Assembly (NCBI GenBank): GCA_017542305.1
Contig: JAFXXK010000014.1
Location: forward strand, 1-64,000
Length of the DNA stretch: 64,000 nucleotides
Direction of reading: 5' to 3'
From: a bacterium
GTDB taxonomy: Bacteria; Cyanobacteriota; Vampirovibrionia; Gastranaerophilales; Gastranaerophilaceae
Every line of letters begins with the position of its first letter. Within the stretch, counting starts at the first letter, position 1. The position numbers and the translations under genes are program-made. Below the pieces are notes generated by a model. The model worked only from the letters and a program-made list of their open reading frames with translations. It was not told where the DNA came from and did no database searches. Of this stretch, positions 1 to 10,100 are shown in pieces.

Positions 1-722
1 GGACCGGTTTTACCTTCACCACCACCGTGAGGGTGATCGCAAGGATTCATTGTTACACCACGAACTGTAGGTCTGATGCCCATATAACGAGTTCTGCCTG
101 CCTTACCGATTGATAAGTTTTTGAATTCAGAGTTGCCAAGAACACCAATTGTTGCCATACATTCTTTTCTTACCATTCTCATTTCTGAAGAAGGAAGTTT
201 GATTGTAACATAATTACCTTCTTTAGCCATAACTTGAGCTGCATTACCTGCTGCTCTGACCATAACTCCGCCTCGACCGGGGTTAAGTTCAACGTTATGA
301 ACCATAGTACCTAACGGAATTAATTCAAGCGGTAATGCGTTACCTGTTTGAACAGGAGCTTCAGGACCGCTTACAATTGTATCACCAACGTTCAATCCTT
401 CCGGAGTTAAGATATATCTCTTTTCACCATCAGCATAGAACACTAATGAAATTCTTACATTTCTGTTCGGGTCGTATTCAACAGTTTTAACTACTGCAGG
501 TACGCCGAATTTTTCACGTTTGAAATCTATTACACGGTATTGTCTTTTTACACCGCCGCCTTTGTGACGACAAGTAATTCTACCTGTATTATTTCTTCCT
601 GCTGTTTTCTTTACCTTTTTCAACAAGGACTTTTCGGGGGTCATTGTAGTGATTTCACTGTAATCACTCTTTACCATTCCTCTTTGTCCGGGAGAAGTAG
701 GGTTAATTTTTCTAGTTGCCAT
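1..722 (-). CDS. rplB: 50S ribosomal protein L2, 3' end cut off by the window edge
   Basis: L2 is a core 23S rRNA-binding protein needed for subunit association and peptidyl transferase activity. The 240 visible codons begin [15 protein letters not shown] and run through the RNA-binding region to the highly conserved [13 protein letters not shown] block, whose histidine is central to L2 function. About 35 C-terminal residues lie beyond the window. The ATG at 722 is preceded by AAGGAG with good spacing. It is the last visible gene of the S10 operon, 67 nt after rplW. Identity is certain from conserved sequence. Confidence 0.98.
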   Translation of the reverse strand, partial: MATRKINPTSPGQRGMVKSDYSEITTMTPEKSLLKKVKKTAGRNNTGRITCRHKGGGVKRQYRVIDFKREKFGVPAVVKTVEYDPNRNVRISLVFYADGEKRYILTPEGLNVGDTIVSGPEAPVQTGNALPLELIPLGTMVHNVELNPGRGGVMVRAAGNAAQVMAKEGNYVTIKLPSSEMRMVRKECMATIGVLGNSEFKNLSIGKAGRTRYMGIRPTVRGVTMNPCDHPHGGGEGKTG

Positions 723-789
723 TTTATTTCTCCTTAATTTGGCTTTGTACTACTGAAGGGACTTATGCCTTTTCGCCCCTTTTGACTGC

Positions 790-1098
790 TTATACGGCAG
801 TCATGATTTCAATCGGATCACCTTCTATGGTTACGATTGCTTTTTTAGAACTGTCTGTTCTGCCGAATTTATATCCCATTCTCTTTGCGTGAGAAGGCAT
901 ATAAACTGTATTTACGCTTTTAACTTTTCTTCCCGGGAAAGCTAATTCAACTGCCTGAGCAATTTCAACTTTTGTAGCGTCTTTTCTTACTTCAAAAGTG
1001 TATTGACCCAAAGACATAGCCATACGGGATTTTTCGGTAATCAAAGGTTTTTTGATTACGTCGTATAACTTTTCTGTATTTGTTCTTTCTTTACTCAT
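790..1098 (-). CDS. rplW: 50S ribosomal protein L23
   Basis: L23 sits at the exit of the ribosomal tunnel and docks trigger factor and SRP. The 102-residue product has the family's usual length and its signatures: VIKKPLITEKS near the N-terminus, VEIAQAVELAFPGRKVKSVNT in the middle, and a basic GYKFGRTDSSKKA segment that contacts 23S rRNA. AAAGGAAT precedes the ATG. It lies between rplD and rplB in the standard S10 operon order. Confidence 0.98.
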   Translation of the reverse strand: MSKERTNTEKLYDVIKKPLITEKSRMAMSLGQYTFEVRKDATKVEIAQAVELAFPGRKVKSVNTVYMPSHAKRMGYKFGRTDSSKKAIVTIEGDPIEIMTAV

Positions 1099-1131
1099 TT
1101 TTTTATTCCTTTTGTTTGTTAAATTCTTCTA

Positions 1132-1761
1132 CTATTTACTTAGTCTTTCAGTAATTTCGTTAACAGCTGCTTCAGTAATAACTACGCTGTCTGCTTCCAA
1201 TAAATCTTTTACGTTAAGATTTGAAGGAAGAAGCAATTTAACTGAAGGAATATTTCTTGCTGCTAATTCAAGATTTTGATTTTCAGCTGCCTTTAAATCA
1301 GCTACGATAAGAACTTTACCGCTAAGTTTCAAAGATTTCAAAGCTGATGCCATTAATTTTGTTTTAGGTTCAGCGATGCTTGAAAAATCTTTAACGATAA
1401 CCAACTGTTCTTCTCTTGAAGATAATGCTGATTTCAAAGCTAATTTTCTTGCTTTTTGCGGCATAGAGAAGGAGAAATCTCTCGGTTTTGGTCCGAAGAT
1501 TACGCCGCCGCCAACGAATAACGGAGAACGAAGAGAACCAGCTCTTGCTCTGCCTGTACCTTTTTGTTTCCAAGGTTTTTTACCGCCGCCTGATACTTCA
1601 GCTCTTGTTTTTGCACAAGCTGAACCCTGACGTGCATTATTCAATTGTCTTCTCAATGCTAAGTGCATTACATGTAAATTAGGTTCTACACCGAAAACTT
1701 CTTTTGCTAAAGTAATTTCGCCTAATTTTTCACCTGTTGTGCTTAATATTTCTTTTGACAT
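1132..1761 (-). CDS. rplD: 50S ribosomal protein L4
   Basis: L4 binds 23S rRNA, and its long loop lines the exit tunnel. In some bacteria it also autoregulates the S10 operon. The 209-residue product shows the conserved loop GGGKKPWKQKGTGRARAGS (about residues 57-75), followed by the globular half ending in VVITEAAVNEI. The gene has an AAAAGGAAAAG Shine-Dalgarno sequence. It is separated from upstream rplC by an unusually long 230-nt spacer, described separately. Confidence 0.98.
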   Translation of the reverse strand: MSKEILSTTGEKLGEITLAKEVFGVEPNLHVMHLALRRQLNNARQGSACAKTRAEVSGGGKKPWKQKGTGRARAGSLRSPLFVGGGVIFGPKPRDFSFSMPQKARKLALKSALSSREEQLVIVKDFSSIAEPKTKLMASALKSLKLSGKVLIVADLKAAENQNLELAARNIPSVKLLLPSNLNVKDLLEADSVVITEAAVNEITERLSK

Positions 1762-1991
1762 TTTTCTTTTCCTTTTGCTTTCCGTCTACCCCTTTCCCTT
1801 TCGGGTTTTATTTGGCAGAAGCGGGTTAATTGTTTACTTCTTATTTTATTTTTGTCTTGGATTATTGCTCCACACTCCGCATCCATTCGCTTTATTTTAC
1901 TTTGTAAAATTGCCGCTCATTTTGCTACATGCTACTTTGAGTACCGTGCCACTTTATTTCATTCAGTGTCACTCACTCTACGCAAAATCCG
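1762..1991 (-). promoter_or_regulatory. Long structured spacer between rplC and rplD
   Basis: This 230-nt gap has no credible gene, while spacers in S10 operons are usually tens of bases. On the transcribed (minus) strand it contains a perfect ATTTTAC/GTAAAAT hairpin with a 3-nt loop (1894-1910), a two-part GAGT/CACT hairpin (1939-1974), and a CCC-GAAA-GGG mini-hairpin with a GNRA tetraloop (1796-1805) just before the rplD ribosome-binding site. It could be an autoregulatory or processing element. That role is inference; the hairpins are directly visible. Confidence 0.45.
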
Positions 1992-2627
1992 CTAGTTCCA
2001 TTTAGTTCTTGTCGGAACGATTGTAACCAATCTTCCTTCACAACCCGGAACAGAGCCTTTTACTAATACTAAGTTCTTTTCGCTATCTACTTTAACTAAT
2101 TTCAACTTAGTAACGGTAACTCTTTCATTACCCATGTTACCGGCCATTCTTTTGCCTTTGATAACTCGGCTCGGAGTTGTACCTGCACCGATTGAACCCG
2201 GTTCTCTGTGGTTCTTTGAACCGTGACCCATAGGTCCTCTGCCGAAGTTCCATCTTTTTACGGTACCCTGGAAACCTTTACCGATTGATTTTCCTGTTAC
2301 ATCAACTTTTTCAACATTGTCAAGAACAGATAATTCAATCTTGTCACCTACTTTGTAATCCTGAGGATTATCAACACGGAATTCCTGTAAGTGTCTGTAG
2401 TTTTCCAAGTTGTTTTTCTTAAAATGACCGATTTGAGCTTTTGTCAAGTGTTTTTCTTTTGCTGCAACAGTACCAACCTGTATAGCATTATAACCGTCTG
2501 TTTCTACAGTCTTAACCTGAGTAACAACGATATCATCTACCTTGATAACAGTTACAGGAATTGCCAAACCTTGTTCGTCAAAAATCTGGGTCATTCCCAA
2601 TTTCTTACCTATTACACCTAGTGTCAT
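1992..2627 (-). CDS. rplC: 50S ribosomal protein L3
   Basis: L3 is an early-assembly 23S rRNA-binding protein that reaches toward the peptidyl transferase centre. The 211-residue product begins TLGVIGKKLGMTQIFDEQG and carries the internal signature GKGFQGTVKRWNFGRGPMGHGSK-like block (about residues 118-140), which includes the glutamine methylated in other bacteria. AAAGGTAG precedes the ATG. The gene follows rpsJ after a 326-nt spacer, which is atypical for this operon. Confidence 0.98.
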   Translation of the reverse strand: MTLGVIGKKLGMTQIFDEQGLAIPVTVIKVDDIVVTQVKTVETDGYNAIQVGTVAAKEKHLTKAQIGHFKKNNLENYRHLQEFRVDNPQDYKVGDKIELSVLDNVEKVDVTGKSIGKGFQGTVKRWNFGRGPMGHGSKNHREPGSIGAGTTPSRVIKGKRMAGNMGNERVTVTKLKLVKVDSEKNLVLVKGSVPGCEGRLVTIVPTRTKWN

Positions 2628-2953
2628 ATTTCTACCTTTCTAGCTCCATCGTATCTTAGGGGTTCCATAAATCGGACTAATCCGATTTACCCTTTCCCTT
2701 GACTCTGTTATACACAAATTTACATATAACTTTGTCTTACGACTTTGCATTTTCCCTTGCGAGCGCTACGTCTTGCCTAATTACTTTACCTTTCGGGACT
2801 TTCACCCGACTCTTTTCAGAGTGTCAGGGTCTGATACTTTGAATCAATATACGGTTGCCCGCTTTTGAAATCTTTGGCACCATCCCTGCCGCAGTTCACA
2901 TTATATATGCATAATGCTTATTCAATTTTCAATGCTTGTGTGTGTTAACCAAA
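2628..2953 (-). promoter_or_regulatory. 326-nt structured spacer between rpsJ and rplC
   Basis: No plausible gene was found in this gap. Read on the transcribed strand it has an 8-bp perfect stem with a 4-nt loop (2669-2688), a CGGG/CCCG hairpin (2794-2808), a GAC-CTCT/AGAG-TC hairpin beside it (2808-2825), and a CC-GAAA-GG element (2789-2797) resembling the one before rplD. The local sequence GGGTGAAAGTCCCGAAAGG looks like structured RNA rather than coding DNA. Possible roles are an r-protein binding leader, a processing site, or a decayed ribozyme/intron. None is established here. Confidence 0.45.
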
Positions 2954-3271
2954 TTACAATTTAACTTGGATAGAAACACCTGCAGGAAGATCTAATCTGC
3001 TTAACTCTTCAGTTGTCTGTTGAGTTGCTTCGTATATATCAATAATACGTTTGTGAGTTCTCATTTCGAAATGTTCACGAGATTTTTTATCAACGTGAGG
3101 ACTTCTCAAAACGCAATATATACGTCTTTTAGTAGGTAAAGGAATCGGGCCTGCAACTTGAGCGTCAGTTCTTTTTGCTGTTTCAACGATTTTGTCTGCT
3201 GACACATCGATCAATTTGTGATCGTATGACTTCAAACAAACTCTGATTCTTTGTCCTTTTGTGCTTGCCAT
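2954..3271 (-). CDS. rpsJ: 30S ribosomal protein S10
   Basis: S10 is part of the 30S head and is also NusE, the antitermination factor that binds NusB and NusG. The 105-residue product has the family signature [15 protein letters not shown], the loop [35 protein letters not shown] and the C-terminal [12 protein letters not shown] start at the ATG at 3271, giving [11 protein letters not shown]. It has AAAAGGA at proper spacing. A further in-frame ATG at 3295 would add eight residues not seen in the family. First gene of the operon, read from the promoter at 3406-3434. Confidence 0.97.
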   Translation of the reverse strand: MASTKGQRIRVCLKSYDHKLIDVSADKIVETAKRTDAQVAGPIPLPTKRRIYCVLRSPHVDKKSREHFEMRTHKRIIDIYEATQQTTEELSRLDLPAGVSIQVKL

Positions 3272-3321
3272 TTTTATTCCTTTTCTTTCTGTCATGTTTT
3301 ACACATTACGGGGTCTTTAAT

Positions 3322-3340
3322 AAGCCGCCCCACAGGGCTT
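3322..3340 (-). promoter_or_regulatory. Leader hairpin of the S10 operon
   Basis: The leader contains a GCCC/GGGC stem with a 4-nt loop (3327-3338), and the flanking bases offer an alternative AAGCC/GGCTT pairing. The element lies between the promoter and rpsJ, where r-protein leaders usually act. Its function is inferred from position only. Confidence 0.4.
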
Positions 3341-3405
3341 TGCTTGGTATATAACTATTTAAAATTATATTTCGGTATTCTAACTAAAATGCTCCAAGCA
3401 TAGCA

Positions 3406-3434
3406 ATATTATTACAAACATATAAGGCTGTCAA
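3406..3434 (-). promoter_or_regulatory. Sigma-70-type promoter of the S10 operon
   Basis: On the minus strand there is a perfect -35 box TTGACA (3429-3434), a 17-bp spacer, and a -10 box TAATAT (3406-3411). Transcription would start near 3399, giving a leader of about 130 nt before rpsJ. Confidence 0.85.
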
Positions 3435-3501
3435 CTTGGTTTTTTGCTATTTGTTAATTATTTGTAACATGAAATAAATAAATTTAATAACTTATAAATA
3501 T

Positions 3502-4119
3502 TTATAAAGCCAAAGCTCTGATTCTGCCCATATATATCGGAATTTCATTTTTATCTATCGGCTGCAAAGAGCTCCAATCCGCAAAAACCAAATTTTTACC
3601 GCCGTCAGCCGAAAGCAGTGCTTCTTTATTGGCAAAAACATCTCTATTGACAAAGCCGCGATTTATAAGGTCAGTCATACTTCTTCTGAAATCTTCTTTT
3701 GCTGAAGATAAAACTTTTTGAGGGGCATCTGCATAAGAAGAAACTGATTTTTCAGAAACCTGCATTACCGTTAAGAAATCTTCTTCACCTAATCTGAAAT
3801 ATTTAATAAACTGTGGGGCTATTGGACTGTCTTTTAAAGTTTTAAGATTCTGCTCCAAGTCATAGGATTTTGCACCGGGCGCCCTATATAATAATATATT
3901 ATTATACAGATAAAGAGAATCATCCGCACTTCTTGTTTTTATTTTTTTTGTATTTTTTTCCAAAAACTCCAAAATTTCGTTTGTATGAGTATTTGACAAT
4001 CTTTCAATAAATTCCTGAGCTGATGCGGTGATATTTTGCATAACTTCTCTCCCTGAATCTTTCATAGCAGGTATAACAGGTGTACTTGTAATTTTTTGGG
4101 TTACTTTAATAGGATTCAT
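3502..4119 (-). CDS. Unknown 205-residue protein downstream of the giant LysM protein
   Basis: I do not recognise this family. The product is soluble and lacks a signal peptide or membrane segment. It has a charged N-terminal half with LEFLEKNTKKIKTRSADDS, then LLYRAPGAKSYDLEQNLK, and ends with GGKNLVFADWSSLQPIDK. The alternation of a short strand-rich region, a helix and a terminal FADW motif is loosely reminiscent of small kinase-like folds, but no catalytic set can be assigned. I start at the ATG at 4119 because GAGGA sits 8 nt upstream; an in-frame GTG at 4134 is possible. It begins 40 nt after the giant gene ends, so co-transcription and a shared role, for example as a partner or chaperone, are plausible. 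Confidence 0.75.
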   Translation of the reverse strand: MNPIKVTQKITSTPVIPAMKDSGREVMQNITASAQEFIERLSNTHTNEILEFLEKNTKKIKTRSADDSLYLYNNILLYRAPGAKSYDLEQNLKTLKDSPIAPQFIKYFRLGEEDFLTVMQVSEKSVSSYADAPQKVLSSAKEDFRRSMTDLINRGFVNRDVFANKEALLSADGGKNLVFADWSSLQPIDKNEIPIYMGRIRALAL

Positions 4120-4159
4120 TAACAATTTCCTCACAGGGTATTATACAACATCAGAAGAT

Positions 4160-7100
4160 TTAAAACAAGTCAAGATCATCAAAAGCATCATCTAAATTAT
4201 CCATATCATCTGCATCATCGGCTAAATATGAATCATCTGAGAAGAAATCCTCGGTTTCGGGCTCAAATTTATTTTCAGGAACCTCTGCTGCATCAGCAAA
4301 CATATCTTCCATTCTGCGGGCAGAATGGTCATTTATAATTTCTGCAGCATCAAGAGGGTCTTCCGTATAAGCAAGATCATTCATTGCTCTAATATCGCTG
4401 TTAATGGAATGAGCATCCTGAGCAATATCTATTGCTTGACATAATTCTTCTTTTAATTCAGGGGACAAGTCGGATGCTTTAATCAAATCTTTAACAACAT
4501 CTCCGCCATCACTTACTGCCAAATCAATAAGTTCCTCTTTAGCAGCTTCTTTGTTTTTATTAACTTCTTTTATGAGCTTTTTCGTTTCCATTTTGACTTG
4601 TGCATCATATTCAGCAACAATTCTGTTGTTTTCTTCAAGAGAAATTTCTCTTGCACGGGCTGCATCGTTACCGCTTACGACTTCAACTTCAAGGTCATTG
4701 TATTCTGCCATTTTTTTATCCAACTGCTTTTGGAGCATTGTTTTTTGCTGGCAATCCGGCATAGAGTCTAATTGTTTTTGGGCTTTTTCCAATAAAGCAA
4801 CTGTTTTTGCACTCTGAACATCTTTCCCGATTTGTGCTAAAGCCATTTTATCCGATGCGGATAGGGATACAATTTTTGCTGCAGGCTGTGCCTTTTGCGG
4901 AACAACTTCTACAGTAACATCATCATCTATAGCATCAAGAACGGATACATCCTCTTTTGCAGCACCGGCAGTACTCATTGCATATTCTTCTTTTGTCGGA
5001 AGACCGGACATAATCTTTCTGTTTAATTCTTTCTGTAAATGAGTTTTAGCCTTTGAGTCATCCGGAAGGGCATCAATTTTCGACTGAATATTATCAAACA
5101 AATCATCATCATAATATGCGATATCACCGATTTCACCTTCAAGATTTTCTATTTTTGCATTTACATTATCCGCACTTTTTGCAACATTTTGAGCAGGACG
5201 TTCTTCAAAGAAATTACTCCAATTCTTTGAATAATCATCCATATCAGTACAGAATGATTCCAAATCTAATGAAACACCACGTCTTAACGCCGGCTGTTCA
5301 ATACCTAATGCCTGATAACAGCTTCTCATATAAATATCACTGATGCCGTTAGAACCTCTTCTCCAAGGCATTGCATTACCCATTATATAATAACTTTCAG
5401 CAATTTTTTGATCCGCAAATTTTATTTCTTCAGAAGTTAATTGTTTACCCTGCTGAACTTTTTCGAATAAAGGTTTGAGATCATTATATCTTTCTTCGAC
5501 ATGTTTCATTGCAGGATCAACAACTTCTTTGCTCGGGTGAACCATGTTGCCGGAATTTTCGCCTTCCATTTTTACGGTTGTCAACCTCATATCATCGTAT
5601 GGAGCTGTTCTTGTACGTTTTGCAGATTTACTGAATTTATCAAAATATTCACTATAAGCATCTTTGTTATTAAATTCCGTTACATAACATCCGCTTGGGG
5701 AAACAGAAGGATCTTTAATACCACGGTAAATACCTGAACAAACTCGTCTGTCGCCGCCGTATATAGCATCTACACTATTGTTGGCAAGTGTTCCCGCTTC
5801 ATCATAAGAACGATAATCTCTCGCTATTCCGCTAATAACATTATCAAAATCCTCGCCATTCGCAATTCTTGTTTCGGCAGTTTTGGAAATACGATTCATT
5901 TCATAAGCCCATTGAGCATTTTTACCATATTTATATTCATTAATATCTAATCTGGCAAAGAATTTTGATTCGTCGTTCAATTCTTTTAAAATAGATTTTA
6001 TTTCCTGTTCACTTGCATTCGCCGGAATTATCTCTTCCCATCTTACTTTGTCATAGAAAGAATCGCCCAAAGTTGTTTTTAATGTTTGCATATCCTGAGC
6101 ATAATTCTGTTCAAGGTTATTTCGGATTCCAGAACGTTTATTGGTAACTTCCACAGGAGTATTTGCAGGAGCGTTATCAATCAATGTATAAGCAGGTGCA
6201 TCTGAAGTTATTACATCTTTTAACTGCGGATATTTTTCAATTGTATTTAATTTCTTCTGAATACCATCTCTTGTATATTTCTTATCGGACAAAGCTCTGA
6301 TAATTTCACCATTAGCAGGATTATGACTGTCGTGGGACATACGAGTAAGAATATCTATGTCATTAATACCTAAGTTAGGATTTTGAGCCAGATTTTTAAC
6401 GGTTTGCGTTGCGTTAGGATGACGATCGAGAACCGTCAAATAATCTTCTGCATTTTCAAGAGGATTTGAAGTATCGTTAATATCTTTTCTCTGAACAGAA
6501 AGGAAATCCACCAAATCATCTTTTCTGTCAGGATGTTTTTCTAATAAACCTACAAAAACATCCATATCGGGAGAAGGTTCACCGGATAATGTTGTACCTG
6601 TTTTTATATTGCGATTTTTAACAACAGAAGCAATATCCTGAGCATGTTTAGGATATTTTGCCATCGCAACAGAGATATTTTCAATCTCTTTAGCTGTCAC
6701 ATTAGGATAATGTGAAATTTGTTCAAGCATAGCTTTCTGTTCGGGATGAACTTTTGCTATATCATTAATTGCATCCTGAGGAGTTCTGACAACCTGAACT
6801 TCAACTGCATTATCTACCATAGCAGCATTTGCATCATCTATAGCCACAACTTCAACATCAGGATCCGAAGCAATTTTTGCTTCATCTGTTACGGCAATAT
6901 CTTCACCGGCTTTTCCTTTTACTTCAACATCCGCTGCAGCATTTTCACCTTTAACAGAAGCTCGTTCTTTTGCTATCATAGCCTGATAAGGATCGGTTAC
7001 ATCATCAGGTTTGTACTGAACACCTCTGTCTGCACCTTCGTGTCTGTATGAAATAAATCCGCTGTCACCGATTTGACCTTCATTAGCAACTCTGCCTGAG

Positions 7101-10100
7101 GATTTTAAGCCGCTTTCTGCGAATCTTGCATCCAAATCTTTTGCAGCCTGTAAGAATTGTTCTTCATTTTCAAAATATAAAGTAAATGCTTTACCCTGCT
7201 GACTCTGAGTTCCGCCTGCAGTTTTGGTATCACGAAGAGCCTGGAATTCATCCGGACTAATATCCTGTACGGTTTTGTAACCGATTTTGTGTTCGTGCAT
7301 ATAAGGCATAGCAACCTGAGCAACATTACCCCATTCTTCAGGACTGTCCGCATACAAGTGCATCTTCCAAGGAGTTCCCTGAATAGGTTCTCCGTTATTG
7401 TACATAGCATAAGCCCAAGGTTCGCCGCCACGATTCCAATATACGGGTTGACCATCTTCGGTTGTTGCATTACCGAGCCATCTGTCTTCAATTTTTGATT
7501 TATATAATTGTTCTGCTTCTTCCTGTGATTTTACAGGTTTGAATGTTGATTCGGAAACATTTGCTTTTTCTTTAGCTTTAATTTCTTCCTGCTTTTTAAC
7601 TTCAGCTGCTTTTGCTTCCGCTTCGGCTTTTGCCTTTGCTTCTGCTTCGACCTTTGCCTTTGCTTCTTCTTCAGCTTTTGCCTTTGCTTCTGCTTCAGCT
7701 TTTGCCTTAGCTTCTGCTTCAGCTTTTGCCTTAGCTTCTGCTTCAGCTTTTGCCTTTGCTTCTGCTTCAGCTTTTGCCTTTGCTTCTGCTTCGGCTTTTG
7801 CTTTTGCTTCTTGTGCTTTCGCAGCGGCAGCTTCCTCTTCGGCTTTAATTTTAGCTTCTTCCTGCGCTTTTAATTTAGCTTCTTCTTCAGCTTTTATTTT
7901 TTCTTCTTCGGCTTTTATCTTAGCTTCTTCTTGCGCTTTTGCCTCGGCAGCTTCTTTTTCTTTTTTTGCTTTTAATTCAGCTTCTTCGGCTTCTGCTGCC
8001 ATTTTAGCATCAGCCTCCTGCTTAGCTTTTATTTCTGCAGCCTCAGTTGCTTCCGTAATATTTTCTTCTTTTACTGCAGATACTGTCGGGTCTTCAGCTT
8101 TTACTTCGGATTCATTTTTTACTGCGGCATTCGGTTTTTCTTCAACTTTTGCTTTTGGAGTTTCTGTCACTTCAACTTTTGGAGAGGAAATATCAGCGGC
8201 AGAAGTTGCGCTTGATGCAGATAAATCTGCATCAACACTACCTGCAGACATCTTAGATTTCAAATTACCAACACCGTCAGATACTGCATTTGCGGTTTTC
8301 TTCATTCCGCCTTTAACAGCTTCATAACCTTTTTTAAGCAAACCGCTTTCAGCGGCAGAACCGACTCCGCTCATTGCTGCGTTCATCATTGTACCGGTCA
8401 TTGTAACTTCGCCTGTCTGTAATTTTTCCTGAGCGGCACCTGTAGCAACATCACCGACAAGAGTAGCGCCCGCTTTTGTTGCTTTTTGACCTTTAGTAAG
8501 GACTTCTGTAGTTTTACCGGCAGCATTAACAACTTTTGTACCTTTAACCATAGCACTTGCACCTTTGGCTACTGCACCGCCGGCGAGAACTGCTGCACCG
8601 TCCCAGGCTGCATCTTTAAGGATTTGTCCGTGATCTGTTCCTTCTCTGAATTCAATACCTCCGCCGCTTACAGCCTGACCTATTTTCATTCTGTCTGTTT
8701 CTTCAATAGCTAAAGAAGCTGCTGCGGTACCTGCAGCTGCGGCACCCATTGCTACGAATCCGGCCCCGCCTGTTGCAACACCAACAGCAATGCCTGCACC
8801 AATTTTGGCACCTGTTTTAACAACAGCGGCACCTGTTTGCTGAGATTGGTTATAATTTTCTACTCTTGAGTTTATATCTTTTTGTTTTGTACCGTAAGCC
8901 TTTTTATAATTTTCTTCCGTCGGGTTCTTCTTGTAGTTATCGATATTTTTCTGATTATAATCAACACCGTATATTTCTTTAAATTTAGAATTAAATTGAG
9001 CTTCGCCCTGATTATATGCAGTTTTAAGCTGGTTGATATTATCTTTTGAGGTTTGTAAATCATCACGAACTTTAGTTGCTCTGTTATCAGAACCCCATAA
9101 AGCACTTACACCGTCAGCTACATCTCCTGCCCAGCCATCATCAGCCATTTGTTTATCAAAAGATTTTTGAGCAGCATTATGATCTTTTATCAAACCGTTT
9201 AATGTTTCACGCTGCTGAGCTCTGGTATCATTTGCATTATTTTGTTTTTTGGAAACTCCGTGTGCAGTATCCTGAACATACTGGCTTTTTAAGACCTGAC
9301 CATCATGAGAAATAGCAACATAGTTACCTTTCTTGTCCTTAGCAATAGTTCTGCCGTTGGAAGCTTCTCCGACTACGGTAAATTCACCGGTGGAACCGCC
9401 TTTATACTTACCTGTAATCTTGTTACCCTGACCGACATGGTTTTTCAATCCCATTGAATCTTTTAATTGGTTGTCAATATTTGCCTGCTGAGCTTGTTTT
9501 GCTCTTGCTGCTTCTCTTTTTTGTTCTCTGACAGCTTCATCTTTTGCATAATCAGCTTTGGTTTCTTCGCTGCTTTTTCTGTTTTGGAGAGCTTTGTCAT
9601 CAGCGTCTACGGTTCTTGGAACTACAATGTTTTCACCAACATTGAACCATTCCTTGCCATTTTTGCCTTTAACAAGATCCGGGTTAGCTTCTTTTAATGA
9701 TTTTTCGCTTACTCCAAATTTCTTTGCAAGTCCGGATATGCTTTCCCCGTTTTGAACAACAACTTTTGTGTTACCGTTTTCATCATACTCGGCAGTATGA
9801 GTTTGTCCATCGGCTGTAGTCTTGACCTGTTTCTTTGCGGTACCGTTTTCGTTCAGTTCTGTTACAGCCTTTGAACCATCAGGATAGGTGGTATTTTCTA
9901 CACCGTTTTCAGCTACGGATACAGTACCGTCTTTTTTGGTTGTTGTTTTCTTTCCGTTTTCTTCTACAATGACTGTACCATCATATTTTGTTGTTGTTGT
10001 TTTGGAGGGATCATTACTTCCCTCTGCATATTCATATTCTACAGTATCTTTTAAACCCTGTCCTTTTTCGGTTTCTTTCTTCGTAACTCTTCCGTCTGCA

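Noticed and set aside
2628..2953. Group II intron in the S10 operon
   Set aside because: GGGTGAAAGTCCC resembles group II intron domain I sequences, but the region is too short, has no visible domain V and no reverse transcriptase. Kept only as a check.
7539..8327. Long open frame on the plus strand rich in Ser, Ala and Phe
   Set aside because: It is the antisense of the Lys/Ala/Glu coiled-coil repeats of the giant gene; the composition alone keeps it open, and no ribosome-binding site is present.
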